A stretch of DNA of 6,276 bases from Planctomycetaceae bacterium (GTDB lineage: Bacteria > Planctomycetota > Planctomycetia > Pirellulales > Thermoguttaceae), in assembly GCA_031278315.1 (NCBI GenBank), contig JAITKS010000353.1:1-6276 (forward strand), read 5' to 3'. The translations under genes and the position numbers were made by a program. Below are positions 6,001 through 6,276 of the stretch, one piece after another (positions within the stretch are counted from its first letter, which is position 1; each line of letters begins with the position of its first letter). The notes beneath the pieces are model-generated. The model did not search any database and was not told the DNA's origin. It saw nothing but the letters and a program-made list of their open reading frames with translations.

Positions 6001-6067
6001 TAGTGATTAGCGATTCGAACTTATAATCGGTGCTAAGCTCCGCATGCGAACTATACACTAACCACTA
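6001..6067 (-). other. Imperfect palindrome in the centre of the inverted-repeat element
   Basis: On the minus strand, TAGTGGTTAGTG (6067-6056) pairs with CGCTAATCACTA (6012-6001): 12 pairs with two G·U wobbles. After a TATA bulge, GTTCG (6051-6047) pairs with CGAAT (6017-6013) with one more wobble. An inner hairpin lies at 6028-6042 (CGG.GC, TAA turn, GC.CCG). On the plus strand all three wobbles would be A·C mismatches, so the structure fits minus-strand RNA better. Confidence 0.5.
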
Positions 6068-6168
6068 TACTGCTGTCTTTTTAGGGCGATTTTATTTTAT
6101 TCGCGGATGATTTGCTATTTGTCTTTTTTTGTCGGATTCTTCACAATAATCGTGTCAAAATATCCTGC

Positions 6169-6249
6169 CGCCCTTTCAGGGCTTCGGGGAGGTGGGACTT
6201 TTACCCGCCCCGCTGGGGCGGGCTATAATCCTGTTGCCCTTTCAGGGCG
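6169..6249 (-). repeat. Right arm of the large inverted repeat
   Basis: This 81 bp sequence is the reverse complement of the 5897-5980 arm with few changes. It has the same GCCCTGAAAGGGC ends, an 8 bp CCCGCCCC (6194-6201) with GGGGCGGG (6205-6212) stem, and the shared AACAGGATTATA segment. The central loop is GCT here and ACTC in the left arm, while the stem is unchanged, suggesting the fold is conserved. It ends 27 bases before the window edge. Confidence 0.93.
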
Positions 6250-6276
6250 ATTCTAGTTTTATACGTGAACGGCCAC

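Noticed and set aside
6001..6085. tRNA-like gene on the minus strand (AGTGGTTAGTG D-arm-like, AGTTC/GAGCT anticodon-like stem, GTTCGAATC T-loop-like)
   Set aside because: The T stem does not pair, the position before the anticodon would be C instead of T, the distance from the GG of the D loop to the T loop is several bases too long for a class I tRNA, and the acceptor arms do not match. The long self-palindrome explains the sequence better.
5897..6249. Insertion sequence
   Set aside because: The inverted arms resemble transposon ends, but the 188 bp centre has no transposase or long open frame, and no target-site duplication could be confirmed.

Overview
The window carries two intact genes, both on the minus strand, in an AT-rich region dense with palindromes and short repeats. 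The organism is most likely a low-GC member of the Planctomycetota. The main evidence is the 557-residue primary sigma factor: its region 1.2 (DDPVRMYLTQMGEIPLLTRQ), long spacer and region 4 (YREREIIKLRYGLGDGYSYT) match my recollection of planctomycete RpoD. This is recognition from memory, not a database result.

Layout from left to right. Positions 1-303 are a tandem array of a 58-59 bp unit. Read on the minus strand, each unit is a hairpin followed by seven or eight T residues, so the array looks like five intrinsic terminators in series downstream of the sigma gene. Positions 304-471 are noncoding, with one terminator-like hairpin facing the other way. The sigma gene occupies 472-2145; its catalytic core is normal, but its N-terminus is short, very acidic, and may be misread because of a homopolymer frameshift. 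Positions 2146-4433 hold about 2.3 kb with no credible gene. That stretch contains possible sigma promoter elements, several hairpins, short direct repeats, a CACAGAG-type dispersed repeat, and a cluster of stem-loops at 4188-4316. Positions 4434-5579 encode a MoeB/ThiF-type E1-like adenylyltransferase fused to a rhodanese domain. Positions 5580-5896 are noncoding. Positions 5897-6249 form a large inverted-repeat element: two GC-rich arms of about 80 bp around a 188 bp AT-rich centre that contains another imperfect palindrome. The last 27 bases hold nothing recognisable.

The two genes do not form a functional pair. The sigma factor directs housekeeping transcription, while the MoeB-like protein activates the C-terminus of a small sulfur-carrier protein and can supply sulfur through its rhodanese domain. 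They share a strand but are too far apart to be an obvious operon. No transposase, CRISPR array, rRNA or convincing tRNA is present. The most distinctive features are the serial terminator array, the ambiguous sigma N-terminus and the inverted-repeat element.
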